Below, in pieces: positions 50,010 to 62,587 of a stretch of 64,000 bases of DNA. Position 1 is the first letter of the stretch. Each line of letters begins with the position of its first letter. A program made the position numbers and the translations under genes. The notes beneath the pieces are model-generated. The model saw nothing but the letters and a program-made list of their open reading frames with translations, made no database searches and was not told where the DNA came from. This stretch comes from Streptococcus pasteurianus (lineage in GTDB: Bacteria; Bacillota; Bacilli; Lactobacillales; Streptococcaceae). The stretch covers positions 648,501 through 712,500 of the forward strand of contig NZ_CP039457.1 of assembly GCF_004843545.1 (NCBI RefSeq). Direction: 5' to 3'.

Positions 50010-51285
50010 ACATCAGAAAATTTTAGAGTATTTGGAGAATCTTCCAGTTGGAAAGCGCGTGAGTGTGCGAAGCATTTCAAATCACTTAAAAGTGAGCGAC
50101 GGTACAGCTTATCGTGCGATTAAGGAAGCCGAAAACCGTGGTATTGTTGAAACCCGACCGCGTAGTGGTACGGTTCGTATTGAGAAGAAGCCAGCTGTTC
50201 GTATTGAGCGTTTGACCTATTCGGAAATTGCTCGCATTAGTGACTCTGAGGTTCTGGCAGGTAAGGCTGGGCTTAGTCGTGAATTTAGCAAGTTTTCAAT
50301 TGGTGCGATGACTCAAGAAAATATTTTACGTTACCTTGTTAAAGGTGGGCTTTTGATTGTCGGAGACCGTGAAAAAATTCAACTGTTGGCGCTTGAAAAA
50401 CACAATGCTATTCTGGTAACGGGTGGATTTCCTGTTTCTAGTGAGGTGATTCGTGTCGCCGACGAGCTCGGAATACCTGTCATGGTTACGCACTATGATA
50501 CCTTTACCGTGGCGACGATGATCAACCATGCTCTCTCCAATATTCGGATTAAAACAGATTTGACGACTGTTGAGCAAGTCTATCAGACCAAGGAAGACTA
50601 TGGCTTTTTGCAGGAAGGTGCTACGATTCGTGAATTTAATGCGATGATTAAACAAACGGCAAATGTGCGTTTCCCTGTTGTAAATAGTAAAAATGTGGTT
50701 GTTGGCGTTGTTAGTATGCTAGATGTTGTTGGCAAGGAAAATCATATTGATATCAAGAGTATCATGTCGCGTAATCTGATTGTGGCAAAACCGCAAGCCA
50801 GTCTTGCTAACATCAGTCAGAAAATGATTTTTGAAGATTTGAATATGCTTCCTGTTGTAGCAGAGGATTTGACCTTGCTAGGAGTTATTACACGCCGCCA
50901 GGCGGTTGAAAATCTACCAAATTTACAACATTCTAACCTTTATACATATAGCGACCAGATTTTATCAAATTTGCAATACGAAGATGGTGTTTATAAATTT
51001 GTGGTTGAACCTACGATGATTGATAATGCTGGTAATTTTGCCCAAGGTGTCTTGACAGAATTTATCAAGGACATTAGCGTTCGTGTTTTGACCAAAAAAC
51101 ATCAAAAAAATATCATCATTGAACAACTGATGCTTTATTTTGTACAAGCAGTTCAGATTGACGATTGTTTGGTGATTCATCCCCGTGTCATTACTGAAAA
51201 ACGTCGTAGTTCGGTGATTGACTTTGAAATTCTTTTAGAGGATCAAATTGTTGCTAAAGCCTTGGTAACGACGAAAATTAACTAA
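50002..51285 (+). CDS. spxR: CBS-HotDog transcription factor SpxR
   Basis: I start it at ATG 50002 (MSKHQKILEYLENLPVGKR) behind AAAGGTG, 427 residues. Order of domains: N-terminal winged helix (VSVRSISNHLKVSDGTAYRAI), DRTGG domain (about 70-190), two CBS domains (about 195-310) and a C-terminal HotDog domain. This matches SpxR, which in the pneumococcus activates pyruvate oxidase spxB, and Bacillus YtoI. CBS/DRTGG domains suggest adenine-nucleotide sensing. It follows and overlaps the acetyltransferase gene. Confidence 0.87.
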   Translation: MSKHQKILEYLENLPVGKRVSVRSISNHLKVSDGTAYRAIKEAENRGIVETRPRSGTVRIEKKPAVRIERLTYSEIARISDSEVLAGKAGLSREFSKFSIGAMTQENILRYLVKGGLLIVGDREKIQLLALEKHNAILVTGGFPVSSEVIRVADELGIPVMVTHYDTFTVATMINHALSNIRIKTDLTTVEQVYQTKEDYGFLQEGATIREFNAMIKQTANVRFPVVNSKNVVVGVVSMLDVVGKENHIDIKSIMSRNLIVAKPQASLANISQKMIFEDLNMLPVVAEDLTLLGVITRRQAVENLPNLQHSNLYTYSDQILSNLQYEDGVYKFVVEPTMIDNAGNFAQGVLTEFIKDISVRVLTKKHQKNIIIEQLMLYFVQAVQIDDCLVIHPRVITEKRRSSVIDFEILLEDQIVAKALVTTKIN

Positions 51286-51405
51286 TACATAGTGGTTAAC
51301 TTAAATGACAAAATCATTCCATTTTTGACAGTTTGGTGACTATAAGTGTATAATTAGTGTTATTGATGCATTTTTAGAGATTACTAATAGGAGTACATTA
51401 TTGAT

Positions 51406-52266
51406 ATGATTACATTAAAATCGGCTCGTGAAATTGAAGCAATGGACCGCGCTGGAGATTTTCTAGCTTCAATTCACATTGGTTTACGTGAATTGATTAA
51501 ACCAGGTCTTGATATGTGGGAAGTCGAAGAGTACGTGCGTCGTCGCTGTAAAGAAGCAAATGTTCTTCCACTCCAAATTGGGGTTGATGGTTCTATCATG
51601 GACTATCCTTATGCCACATGTTGCGGACTTAATGACGAAGTAGCACACGCTTTTCCTCGCCATTACATTTTAAAAGAAGGAGATTTGCTTAAGGTTGATA
51701 TGGTTTTGAGTGAACCGCTGGATAAATCAGTTGTTGACGTTTCAAAATTAAACTTTGACAATGTTGCACAAGTTAAAAAATATACTGAATCATACTCTGG
51801 TGGATTGGCAGACTCATGCTGGGCATATGCTGTTGGTGAGGTGTCTGACGAAGTCAAAAATCTGATGGATGTTACCAAAGAATGCCTTTATATCGGAATT
51901 GAAAAAGCTGTTGTTGGTAACCGTATCGGTGACATTGGTGCAGCTATTCAAGAATACGCTGAAAGCCGTGGATATGGTGTTGTTCGTGATTTAGTAGGAC
52001 ATGGTGTTGGTCCAACAATGCATGAAGAACCAATGGTACCACACTATGGTAAAGCAGGTCGTGGTCTTCGTTTGCGTGAAGGTATGGTGTTGACTATCGA
52101 GCCAATGATTAATACAGGAACTTGGGAAATTGATACGGATATGAAAACTGGTTGGGCTCATAAGACACTTGACGGCGGTTTGTCATGCCAATACGAACAT
52201 CAATTTGTTATCACTAAAGATGGACCTGTTATTTTAACAAGTCAAGGAGAAGAAAGAACTTACTAG
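51406..52266 (+). CDS. map: Methionine aminopeptidase
   Basis: The 286-residue type I enzyme removes initiator methionine. It has the metal ligands of the family (D and D of the VDMVL segment, His in GHGVGPTMHEEP, Glu in EGMVLTIEPM). It is about 35 residues longer than E. coli MAP because of an insert near residues 100-135 (KSVVDVSKLNFDNVAQVKKY), a common streptococcal feature. Ribosome site GGAG lies 12 bp before the ATG. The next gene starts one base after its stop. Confidence 0.95.
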   Translation: MITLKSAREIEAMDRAGDFLASIHIGLRELIKPGLDMWEVEEYVRRRCKEANVLPLQIGVDGSIMDYPYATCCGLNDEVAHAFPRHYILKEGDLLKVDMVLSEPLDKSVVDVSKLNFDNVAQVKKYTESYSGGLADSCWAYAVGEVSDEVKNLMDVTKECLYIGIEKAVVGNRIGDIGAAIQEYAESRGYGVVRDLVGHGVGPTMHEEPMVPHYGKAGRGLRLREGMVLTIEPMINTGTWEIDTDMKTGWAHKTLDGGLSCQYEHQFVITKDGPVILTSQGEERTY

Positions 52267-52267
52267 G

Positions 52268-53197
52268 ATGAATCGTAAGCAGCTTATAGACAAACTAGTG
52301 TCTAGATTAAAGTGGCAACCGCTACAGGTTTATTTAAAACATTACCAAAGTGCAGAGATTGATCTATCAGCGATTGCTGTCGCTTATTATTTATTGCTGA
52401 CAGCATTCCCATTGATTGTGATTGCGGCAAATATTTTTCCTTATCTTAACATTGATATTTCAGTGTTATTGTCTTTCATGGAAAAAAATTTACCGACCAA
52501 TCTTTACCCTTCTGTTTCGGCAATTACGACAGATATTTTTTCAAAACCTTCTGGTAGTATTTTGGGAGTTGCGACTTTAACGGCTTTCTGGACAATGTCT
52601 AAATCGCTGACCTCTCTACAAAAAGCTATTAACAAAGCTTATGGCGTTTCACAACACAGAGATTTTGTGATTGGGCGTTTGATTGGGGTTTTGGCAAGCT
52701 TGCTCATTCTTTTCCTACTGACGTTTGTGTTAATCTTTTCTACTTTTTCAAAGGCTGCTTTGCAAATTATCAGTACTCACTATGATTTGAGTGATACGGT
52801 TGCAACAGTCGTTCTGAATTTATCCCAGCCGGTAACTGTTTTGACGATTGTATTTGGGTTGATGTTATTGTATTTCATTCTACCAAATGTCAAAATCAGA
52901 CGTTTTCGTTATATTTTACCAGGAACAATTTTCACTTCTTTCGTCATTGTGTTCTTGAATAATTTGTTTAGCAATTATATTTTGAGAACCTTTGAACGCA
53001 TGGTTGACATTAAAACGTTTGGTTCGGTTGTGATTTTTGTTTTGATGTTATGGTTTATTTTCTTAGCGCATATTTTGATTTTGGGAGCTATTTTTAATGC
53101 AACCTATCAAGAATTGCGCCAAGGAAAAATGGAAAGCAGACGTGGCGATATTCTTTCCATCTTAACACACCGCAAACAAGATAAAGATAAAAAATAA
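52268..53197 (+). CDS. YihY/BrkB-family inner-membrane protein
   Basis: The 309-residue protein has about six membrane helices and the family's conserved features: IAVAYYLLLTAFPLIVIAA, the SLQKAINKAYG region and FGSVVIFVLMLWFIFLAHIL. It was once mislabelled as ribonuclease BN; real function unknown, with suggested roles in export or envelope processes. It starts one base after the map stop, so the two are coupled. Basic tail. Confidence 0.88.
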   Translation: MNRKQLIDKLVSRLKWQPLQVYLKHYQSAEIDLSAIAVAYYLLLTAFPLIVIAANIFPYLNIDISVLLSFMEKNLPTNLYPSVSAITTDIFSKPSGSILGVATLTAFWTMSKSLTSLQKAINKAYGVSQHRDFVIGRLIGVLASLLILFLLTFVLIFSTFSKAALQIISTHYDLSDTVATVVLNLSQPVTVLTIVFGLMLLYFILPNVKIRRFRYILPGTIFTSFVIVFLNNLFSNYILRTFERMVDIKTFGSVVIFVLMLWFIFLAHILILGAIFNATYQELRQGKMESRRGDILSILTHRKQDKDKK

Positions 53198-53221
53198 CAC
53201 CTGTGGGGGTGTTATTTTTTA
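53195..53221. terminator. Bidirectional terminator
   Basis: AAATAACACC and GGTGTTATTT pair around TGTGGG, between the convergent YihY-family and GtrA-like genes. Confidence 0.88.
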
Positions 53222-53637
53222 TCTTTAAAAATTAGTAATTTACTAAACACATAGTTTAAAATGATAATAAGGACTTGTGAGAAAACAGTCTCAATCATGT
53301 TGACTAATGAAATATTATCATTGACAAATTGTCCGATAATGTGAGGGAATTTTGTGACTAAAAGGTAGGCTAAAATCAAGTCTAGGACAAGTGTTGATAG
53401 ACGCGCTACAAAAAATTTGACAAAACGGTTAAACCATCCTGTTCGAACTTGATTAAAGACGAAGTAGTCGTTTGTAAAGAAGGCAAACACGATAGCAATG
53501 ACGTTAGCGATAACTGCGGAAGTCGTTGCCGATTGCGTTAGGGCAAAAATGACTAAGCGTGTTCCCATGTAAACGAGTGTGGCAAGAACACCGAAAAATA
53601 AGTATTTAAAAACTTCACTAGATAATAACTTTTTCAT
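53212..53637 (-). CDS. GtrA-family membrane protein
   Basis: The 141-residue protein has four membrane helices and the GtrA pattern (FKYLFFGVLATLVYMGTR, then TNDYFVFNQVRTGWFNRFVKF). GtrA-like proteins help move lipid-linked sugars across the membrane for wall glycosylation; the partner glycosyltransferase is not here. The -10 TATAGT (53644-53649, minus strand) ends 6 nt before the ATG, so a leaderless mRNA is likely. Confidence 0.85.
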   Translation of the reverse strand: MKKLLSSEVFKYLFFGVLATLVYMGTRLVIFALTQSATTSAVIANVIAIVFAFFTNDYFVFNQVRTGWFNRFVKFFVARLSTLVLDLILAYLLVTKFPHIIGQFVNDNISLVNMIETVFSQVLIIILNYVFSKLLIFKDKK

Positions 53638-53667
53638 AGAACTACTATACCAAATTTTAACAATTTG

Positions 53668-53676
53668 TGCTATACT
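53668..53676 (+). promoter_or_regulatory. queT promoter
   Basis: Extended -10 TGC-TATACT (53668-53676), divergent from the gtrA-like promoter; transcription would start just before the preQ1 riboswitch. Confidence 0.7.
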
Positions 53677-53698
53677 TTTAAGCGTTGTGTAAACAACC

Positions 53699-53771
53699 CT
53701 TGACGCTTAGTTCCCTTTCGTCAAGCATATTATAGACGTGAAGAGTTGTTGCTCTTTAACGTTAAAGGAGA
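53699..53771 (+). promoter_or_regulatory. PreQ1-II riboswitch
   Basis: CTTGACG (53699-53705) pairs with CGTCAAG (53719-53725) around CTTAGTTCCCTTT, followed by CATATTATAGACG, a variable hairpin (AAGAG/CTCTT) and AACGTTAAAGGAG ending in the queT ribosome site. This is the known COG4708/preQ1-II pattern. Ligand binding hides the ribosome site and turns off queT. Confidence 0.92.
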
Positions 53772-53781
53772 AAGAATTTTT

Positions 53782-54291
53782 ATGAAACATTTTACTATTC
53801 GTGATTTTGCGCAAGTAGCGCTTGTTGCTGCACTTTATATTGTGTTGACAGTCACACCGCCTTTAAATGCCATTTCTTATGGTGCTTATCAGTTCCGTGT
53901 TTCGGAAATGTTAGCGTTTATGGCATTTTATAATCGTAAGTATATTGTTGGGCTGACGCTTGGTTGTATGATTGCCAATTTGTACAGCTTTGGTTTAATT
54001 GATGTCTTTGTTGGTGGTAGCCAAACGTTTGTTTTTCTAACATTAGGTGTTGTTTTATTTGACCGTTATAAGGAGCAATATTTATTTAACGGCTTATTTA
54101 ACAAAGCATTCTTTTACTTTTCATTATTGTTTTCGGCTTCAATGTTTACTATTGCGCTAGAATTATATTATGTTGGTGGTTCACCATTTTTGATGACTTG
54201 GTTTACATCAGCAGTAGGCGAACTTGCTTCGCTATTGATTGGTGCTATTATCATGGACAAACTTGGAAAACGTATTGATTTAACCGTATGA
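53782..54291 (+). CDS. queT: QueT-type queuosine precursor transporter
   Basis: I start it at ATG 53782 (MKHFTIRDFAQVALVAALYI) directly behind the riboswitch AAAGGAG, 169 residues. It has five to six membrane helices and the COG4708 pattern (NAISYGAYQFRVSEMLAF). It is an ECF-type substrate-binding component for preQ1 or a related queuosine precursor and would use the shared ECF energy module encoded elsewhere. Terminator follows. Confidence 0.92.
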   Translation: MKHFTIRDFAQVALVAALYIVLTVTPPLNAISYGAYQFRVSEMLAFMAFYNRKYIVGLTLGCMIANLYSFGLIDVFVGGSQTFVFLTLGVVLFDRYKEQYLFNGLFNKAFFYFSLLFSASMFTIALELYYVGGSPFLMTWFTSAVGELASLLIGAIIMDKLGKRIDLTV

Positions 54292-54298
54292 TAGATTA

Positions 54299-54326
54299 AA
54301 AACTTCCTTTTTAGGGAGTTTTTTAT
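54299..54326 (+). terminator. Terminator after queT
   Basis: AAAACTTCC and GGGAGTTTT pair (one wobble) around TTTTTA, followed by TTTTA. Confidence 0.85.
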
Positions 54327-54382
54327 TTAGTAAAATTCTTAAAAAATAGTTAGCTTTTTTAGAGAGCATTTTTTACCAGATA

Positions 54383-56356
<1,974 letters not shown>

Positions 56357-56374
56357 ATAAGTTGAGGTATCTTT

Positions 56375-57394
56375 ATGGCTAAGAAACAAAAACGTGCACG
56401 TTTAATCTACAATCCAACTTCAGGTCAGGAAATCATGAAGAAAAACGTGGCAGAAGTGCTAGATGTTTTAGAAGGTTTTGGTTATGAAACATCAGCTTTT
56501 CAGACAACACCAGAGCCAAATTCTGCTCGTGATGAGGCTAAACGTGCTGCAGAAGCTGGATTTGATTTGGTGATTGCTGCTGGTGGTGACGGTACAATCA
56601 ACGAAGTTGTCAATGGGATTGCTCCGCTTTCTAATCGACCTCAAATGGCTATTATTCCGACAGGAACGACCAATGATTTCGCGCGTGCTCTAAAAATTCC
56701 ACGTGGTAATCCAGTTGAAGCCGCTAAGATTATTGGTAAAAGTCAAATTATTCAAATGGATATTGGTCAAGCGCGTGAAGATACGTATTTCATCAATATT
56801 GCTGCCGCAGGCTCATTCACAGAATTAACATATAGTGTGCCAAGCCAATTAAAGACAATGTTTGGTTATTTGGCTTATTTGGCAAAAGGTGTTGAATTGC
56901 TACCAGGAATTCGTACGGTTCCTGTTCGTATTAAACACGAAAAAGGCACTTTTGAAGGCGATGTTTCAATGATTTTCGCTGCTATTACCAATTCAGTTGG
57001 TGGTTTTGAACAAATTGCGCCAGATGCTAAGCTAGACGACGGAAAATTTACTTTGATTTTGATTAAAACAGCTAACTTGATTGAAATTTTGCGTTTGATT
57101 CGTTTGGTATTAGACGGTGGAAAACACATTGGTGACAAACGTATCGAGTATATTAAGACTGATTTCTTGGAAATCGAACCGTTATCTGATAAGAAGATGA
57201 TGATTAATTTGGACGGTGAATACGGTGGTGATGCCCCAATTAAACTCCGTAATCTCAAAAATCACATCACATTTTTTGCTAATACAGATGAAATTTCAGA
57301 TGATGCACTTGTTTGGAATCAAGAAGATTTAGCTTTGGAAGCTATTGCCCAAAAATTCACACAGGAAGTCGATGAGCTTAATTCAGAGGAATAG
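56375..57394 (+). CDS. dagK: Diacylglycerol kinase (DagK/YegS family)
   Basis: The 339-residue lipid kinase has NPTSGQE near residue 12, the catalytic AAGGDGTINEVVNG near 69, and the C-terminal LDGEYGGDAPI motif. It phosphorylates diacylglycerol from lipoteichoic acid synthesis, returning it to the phospholipid cycle. It follows ligA by 18 bp. In other streptococci pulA and the glycogen genes come next; here only wreckage follows. Confidence 0.93.
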   Translation: MAKKQKRARLIYNPTSGQEIMKKNVAEVLDVLEGFGYETSAFQTTPEPNSARDEAKRAAEAGFDLVIAAGGDGTINEVVNGIAPLSNRPQMAIIPTGTTNDFARALKIPRGNPVEAAKIIGKSQIIQMDIGQAREDTYFINIAAAGSFTELTYSVPSQLKTMFGYLAYLAKGVELLPGIRTVPVRIKHEKGTFEGDVSMIFAAITNSVGGFEQIAPDAKLDDGKFTLILIKTANLIEILRLIRLVLDGGKHIGDKRIEYIKTDFLEIEPLSDKKMMINLDGEYGGDAPIKLRNLKNHITFFANTDEISDDALVWNQEDLALEAIAQKFTQEVDELNSEE

Positions 57395-57410
57395 AAATTG
57401 AGTGCGAACC

Positions 57411-57770
57411 TATGAAAAATACAGTTATCGTTCATTATCATAGCTAATATGGCAATTATTTTGACTATAGTTTGTGGAAATGGATTGACTTTTATGAAGG
57501 GACAGACAGTCAATTCTTAGGATTTAATAATCTTGGTTTAGTGGGAAATTAACAATCGATAGTCCGTTCTTTTTGGAGCACATTGTATGTAATTGTCAAA
57601 AATGATAATTCTTTTATCAAGACAAGAGACTTTAGAATTCAACGCAATAGTGGAGTTCCTAAAAGTTATGGATTGTGGAGAGTGATGATACGCTTTATTG
57701 TTCACGTTAAATGGCAATTACCAGCCATTATTATAGTCATCGTGATAGCCGTGCTTTTGATATGGCAATG
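57411..57770 (+). pseudogene. pulA: Pullulanase N-terminal remnant
   Basis: Reading starts MKNTVIVHYHS, stop, YGNYFDYSLWKWIDFYEG, later LGFNNLGLVGN, stop, and IVKNDNSFIKTRDFRIQR. This matches the start of streptococcal pullulanases, where a CBM41 starch-binding module opens with VIVHYH then W-rich segments. Several stops; the catalytic GH13 domain is absent. The location, right after dagK, fits the usual place of pulA. Confidence 0.6.
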
Positions 57771-57811
57771 AATTATCAGTATGTTTATCAGTACTAAAAA
57801 AACGGAGTTTC

Positions 57812-58376
57812 CTCTCTAGGCACTAACAGCAGCTATTGATTGTATTGATTCTGTTGACCCAGAATATGTCCTTATTCTATTTGGTGACCATATTTACAAG
57901 ATTGACTATGATGATATGCTTCGGACACATAAAGATAATTTAGTCGGTTTGACCGTTGCGGTTATTGAGGTAGCGCTTAAAGAAGCAAATTGTTTTGGTA
58001 TTATGAACACAGACTCAAACGACCGGATTGTTGAATTTGAAGAAAAACCAGAACATTCAAAATCTACTAAAGCATTTTTGGAAAGCTAATATGGAATATA
58101 TTTGTGAAGACAATATTGTACCACCAAACTTTATCACTGAGTAAGCCAGCGTAAAAAATTCCCTCGTTGTTAATGGCTGCTTTGTCTCAGAAAAAGTTAA
58201 TCATTCTATCCTCTCAACGAATATTCAGGTTAAGAAAGATGCTGAAATACCTGTTTTTTAATCATAAGTGGCGTAATTATTGGTGAAGGGACTAAGATAA
58301 AATGTGCAATCGGTGATGGTATTGAAATTAATGGTATAGGTAAAGAAGTATAAATTGTTGGTTATGATGTGGGGGC
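57812..58376 (+). pseudogene. glgC: Glucose-1-phosphate adenylyltransferase remnant
   Basis: A readable stretch runs [39 protein letters not shown], then [19 protein letters not shown], all typical of GlgC. After a stop near 58088, the beta-helix part survives in broken frames ([20 protein letters not shown], then [11 protein letters not shown]). The N-terminal sugar-nucleotide motif is missing. GlgC makes ADP-glucose for glycogen; this copy cannot work. Confidence 0.72.
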
Positions 58377-58380
58377 CAAA

Positions 58381-58790
58381 TGAAAATTAATAAATGTACT
58401 GCGATTTTGGGAAATACAGTGGGATATCATGATATGTCAACGTTAATTAAGTAGCATTTATGCGATTTTCTGTGGTCAAAATATTCGTTTTGTTTTTGCC
58501 CCTATCAGAAGTAGTCGTGAATGGGGAATTAATTCCTTGTTAAGCCACTATTTCCTAGGATTTTACAATAATAGTAATGATAGTAAATTTGTAGACAAAG
58601 ATTACTATGAACAAGTTTTGACTTACCAGAAACGCTCTAGCAGTGACCAAACAGCTTACATGAACTGTGAAGAAATCTCTGTTCTGAAAAATTCAATAAT
58701 AAAACTAATGGTATTGCTCAATGCCGTTGGACACAAATCACAGACCAATCACTTTCTAAAACCATTGATAAATGGATTGGCAGAGTGATA
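58381..58790 (+). pseudogene. glgD: GlgD-like subunit remnant
   Basis: It begins MKINKCTAILGNTVGYHDMS, stops (TAG near 58453), then continues in shifted frames: GQNIRFVFAPISRSSREWG, LLSHYFLGFYNNSNDSKFVD and YYEQVLTYQKRSSSDQTAYM. The pattern fits GlgD, the regulatory partner of GlgC. The C-terminal half is gone; the last pieces (58790-58879, ELRKLNGLVNNPEVLNDF) I cannot place. Confidence 0.65.
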
Positions 58791-58878
58791 TCCATGAACT
58801 GCGTAAGCTTAATGGTCTTGTCAACAATCCAGAGGTTTTAAATGATTTTCATCACACTAGAATAGGAAGAAAAACCTA

Positions 58879-58912
58879 ATAAAGAAGCGATTTTGCTCGT
58901 TTCTTTATTTTT
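58879..58912 (+). terminator. Terminator before the atp operon
   Basis: AATAAAGAAGCGA pairs with TCGTTTCTTTATT (one bulge) around TTTTGC, followed by TTT. It was probably the end of the lost glycogen operon. Confidence 0.82.
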
Positions 58913-58977
58913 ATTTTAAAAAACTAAACAAAGGTTAAGAATGAAATAGAAAAACGTTTCCAAAATTTGCGATTTCA

Positions 58978-59006
58978 TTGACAATTTCCTAAAATAGGAC
59001 TAAAAT
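58978..59006 (+). promoter_or_regulatory. atp operon promoter
   Basis: TTGACA (58978-58983), 17 bp, TAAAAT (59001-59006). A consensus -35, suited to a strongly expressed operon. Confidence 0.88.
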
Positions 59007-59041
59007 AACGAGGTAAAAAATTTTAAAAGGAGATTCAAATC

Positions 59042-59245
59042 ATGTTGAATTTAAAAATCTTAGCACTTGGTATCGCCGTACTAGGGGTTAGTCTTGGTGA
59101 AGGTATCCTCGTTGCCAACATCGCTAAATCTGCTGCACGTCAACCAGAAATGTACAGCAAATTGCAAACCCTTATGATCATGGGGGTAGCCTTTATTGAA
59201 GGTACTTTCTTCGTTCTTCTTGCATCAACATTCTTCGTTGGTTAA
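59042..59245 (+). CDS. atpE: F0F1 ATP synthase subunit c
   Basis: The 67-residue proteolipid has two membrane helices joined by the polar loop ARQPEM, and the proton-carrying E53 in FIEGTFFVLLA. It forms the rotating c-ring. Streptococcal operons start with atpE rather than atpB, as here. In streptococci the enzyme works mainly as a proton-pumping ATPase for acid tolerance. RBS AAAAGGAG. Confidence 0.97.
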   Translation: MLNLKILALGIAVLGVSLGEGILVANIAKSAARQPEMYSKLQTLMIMGVAFIEGTFFVLLASTFFVG

Positions 59246-59283
59246 ACCTAACAAAGAATCTATAAAAAGAAGGAGGGGTAGAG

Positions 59284-59997
59284 TTGGAAACATCTGTAAA
59301 TCCAACAGCGCAATTCTTTGGTATTGAGTTCGACTTGACCATTCTCGCGATGTCTCTCTTGACGGTGCTAGTAGCCTTTGTTCTTATTTTTTGGTTCAGC
59401 CGCAATATGCAACTAAAACCAAAAGGAAAACAAAATGTTTTAGAGTGGGTATATGAGTTCGTTCAAGGAATCATTAGACCTAATCTTGGACGTTATACTA
59501 GCAATTACGGTCTCCTCTTCTTTGGATTGTTCTTTTTCTTATTGATTGCCAATAACATAGGTTTACTTACAAAACTTGAAGTCGGTGACTATAACCTTTG
59601 GTCATCTCCAACTTCAAACGCTGCCTACAACTTTGGATTAGCATTGCTGATTGCTGTTGTTGTCCATGTTGAAGGTATTCGTAAGAATGGTATCAAAGAA
59701 TACCTAAAAGAATATTTATCTCCAACACCAGTAATGTTGCCGATGAACATTCTCGAAGAATTTACCAATGTTATCTCATTAACATTACGTTTGTATGGTA
59801 ATATTTTTGCGGGTGAAATTGTGTTGAGCTTGCTTGTGCAATTTGCACACTACAATATCGTAGCTGTACCATTTGCATTTATTTTAAATATGCTTTGGAC
59901 AGGGTTCTCAATTTTCATCTCAGCAATCCAAGCTTACGTATTTGTAATGTTGTCATCAACTTATGTTGGTAAAAAAGTAAATCACGAAGAAGAATAA
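59284..59997 (+). CDS. atpB: F0F1 ATP synthase subunit a
   Basis: The 237-residue subunit starts at TTG behind AAGGAGGGG. It has five to six membrane helices and the proton-channel region [13 protein letters not shown] with the essential Arg (residue about 174), then the C-terminal helix [20 protein letters not shown]. It forms the stator channel beside the c-ring. Second gene of the operon. Confidence 0.96.
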   Translation: METSVNPTAQFFGIEFDLTILAMSLLTVLVAFVLIFWFSRNMQLKPKGKQNVLEWVYEFVQGIIRPNLGRYTSNYGLLFFGLFFFLLIANNIGLLTKLEVGDYNLWSSPTSNAAYNFGLALLIAVVVHVEGIRKNGIKEYLKEYLSPTPVMLPMNILEEFTNVISLTLRLYGNIFAGEIVLSLLVQFAHYNIVAVPFAFILNMLWTGFSIFISAIQAYVFVMLSSTYVGKKVNHEEE

Positions 59998-60018
59998 TAA
60001 GAAAGGAGAAAGTATATT

Positions 60019-60516
60019 ATGTCAACTCTTATCAATAGTACAAGTCTTGGTAACATTATTATCGTAACTGGCTCTTTTCTTCTCTTGCTTGTTCTCATTA
60101 AAATTTTTGCTTGGGAACAATTAACAGGAGTTTTCAAAGCTCGTGAAGAAAAAATCTCTAACGATATTGATGGCGCAGAAGCTGCTCGTGAAAAAGCAGA
60201 AGCATTAGCTGCTAAACGCCAAGAAGAGTTAGCTGGCGCTCGTACAGAGGCAACACAAATTATTGATGATGCCAAAGAAACAGGTAAAAATCAAGAGGCT
60301 AAAATCGTTGCAGAAGCACGTGAAGAAGCAAACCGCTTGAAAGCTAAAGCTAATCAAGATATTGAACAAAGTAAAGCAGAAGCTCTTTCAAGTGTTAAGA
60401 GTGATGTTGCTGATTTGACTGTTCTTTTAGCAGAAAAAATCATGACAACTAACCTTGACAAAGAAGCTCAAAGCAATCTCATTGATAGCTATCTTGACAA
60501 GCTAGGAGATGCCTAA
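60019..60516 (+). CDS. atpF: F0F1 ATP synthase subunit b
   Basis: The 165-residue subunit has one N-terminal membrane helix ([19 protein letters not shown]) and a long charged coiled coil, the peripheral stalk. It ends one base into atpH. RBS AAAGGAG. Length is normal for streptococci. Confidence 0.96.
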   Translation: MSTLINSTSLGNIIIVTGSFLLLLVLIKIFAWEQLTGVFKAREEKISNDIDGAEAAREKAEALAAKRQEELAGARTEATQIIDDAKETGKNQEAKIVAEAREEANRLKAKANQDIEQSKAEALSSVKSDVADLTVLLAEKIMTTNLDKEAQSNLIDSYLDKLGDA

Positions 60517-61052
60517 TGGATAAAAAGACACAAGCTCTTGTTGAGCAATATGCGAAAAGTCTCGTAGAAATTGCTATTGAAAAAGACAGTTTAGCTGAAC
60601 TCCAATCAGAAACAGAAGCCTTGTTGTCTGTTTTTGAAGAGACAAACTTAGCTAACTTTTTGTCAAGTTTAGTCGTTTCACGTGATGAAAAAGTAAAACT
60701 TGTTAGGTTACTTCAAGAGTCTAGTTCAGTATATATGAACAATTTTCTTGAGGTAATTTTACAAAACGAACGAGAAGCGTTCCTAAAAGATATTTTAGAA
60801 GGTGTTCAAAAAGATTTTGTTATTGCAACTAATCAACACGACATTGTTGTGACAACGGCGGTAGCTTTAACAGATGAACAAAAAGAACGTATTCTAGCTT
60901 TGGTTGCTGAAAAAATCGGTGTTAAAGTTGGAAAACTCGTTGAAAACATTGACGAATCAATCCTCGGTGGATTTATCATTAATGTTAACAATAAAGTAAT
61001 CGACACAAGCATTCGTCGTCAATTACAAACATTTAAAATGAATTTGAAATAG
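60516..61052 (+). CDS. atpH: F0F1 ATP synthase subunit delta
   Basis: The 178-residue subunit has the OSCP/delta pattern: YAKSLVEIAIEKDSLAEL, FLSSLVVSRDEKVKL, and the C-terminal KIGVKVGKLVENIDESILGGFIINV (quoted pattern: IDxSILGGF). It links the peripheral stalk to the top of F1. Its ATG overlaps the atpF stop by one base. Confidence 0.95.
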   Translation: MDKKTQALVEQYAKSLVEIAIEKDSLAELQSETEALLSVFEETNLANFLSSLVVSRDEKVKLVRLLQESSSVYMNNFLEVILQNEREAFLKDILEGVQKDFVIATNQHDIVVTTAVALTDEQKERILALVAEKIGVKVGKLVENIDESILGGFIINVNNKVIDTSIRRQLQTFKMNLK

Positions 61053-61064
61053 AAAGTGGTGTGA

Positions 61065-62573
<1,509 letters not shown>

Positions 62574-62587
62574 GAGGGAGGTAGCAT

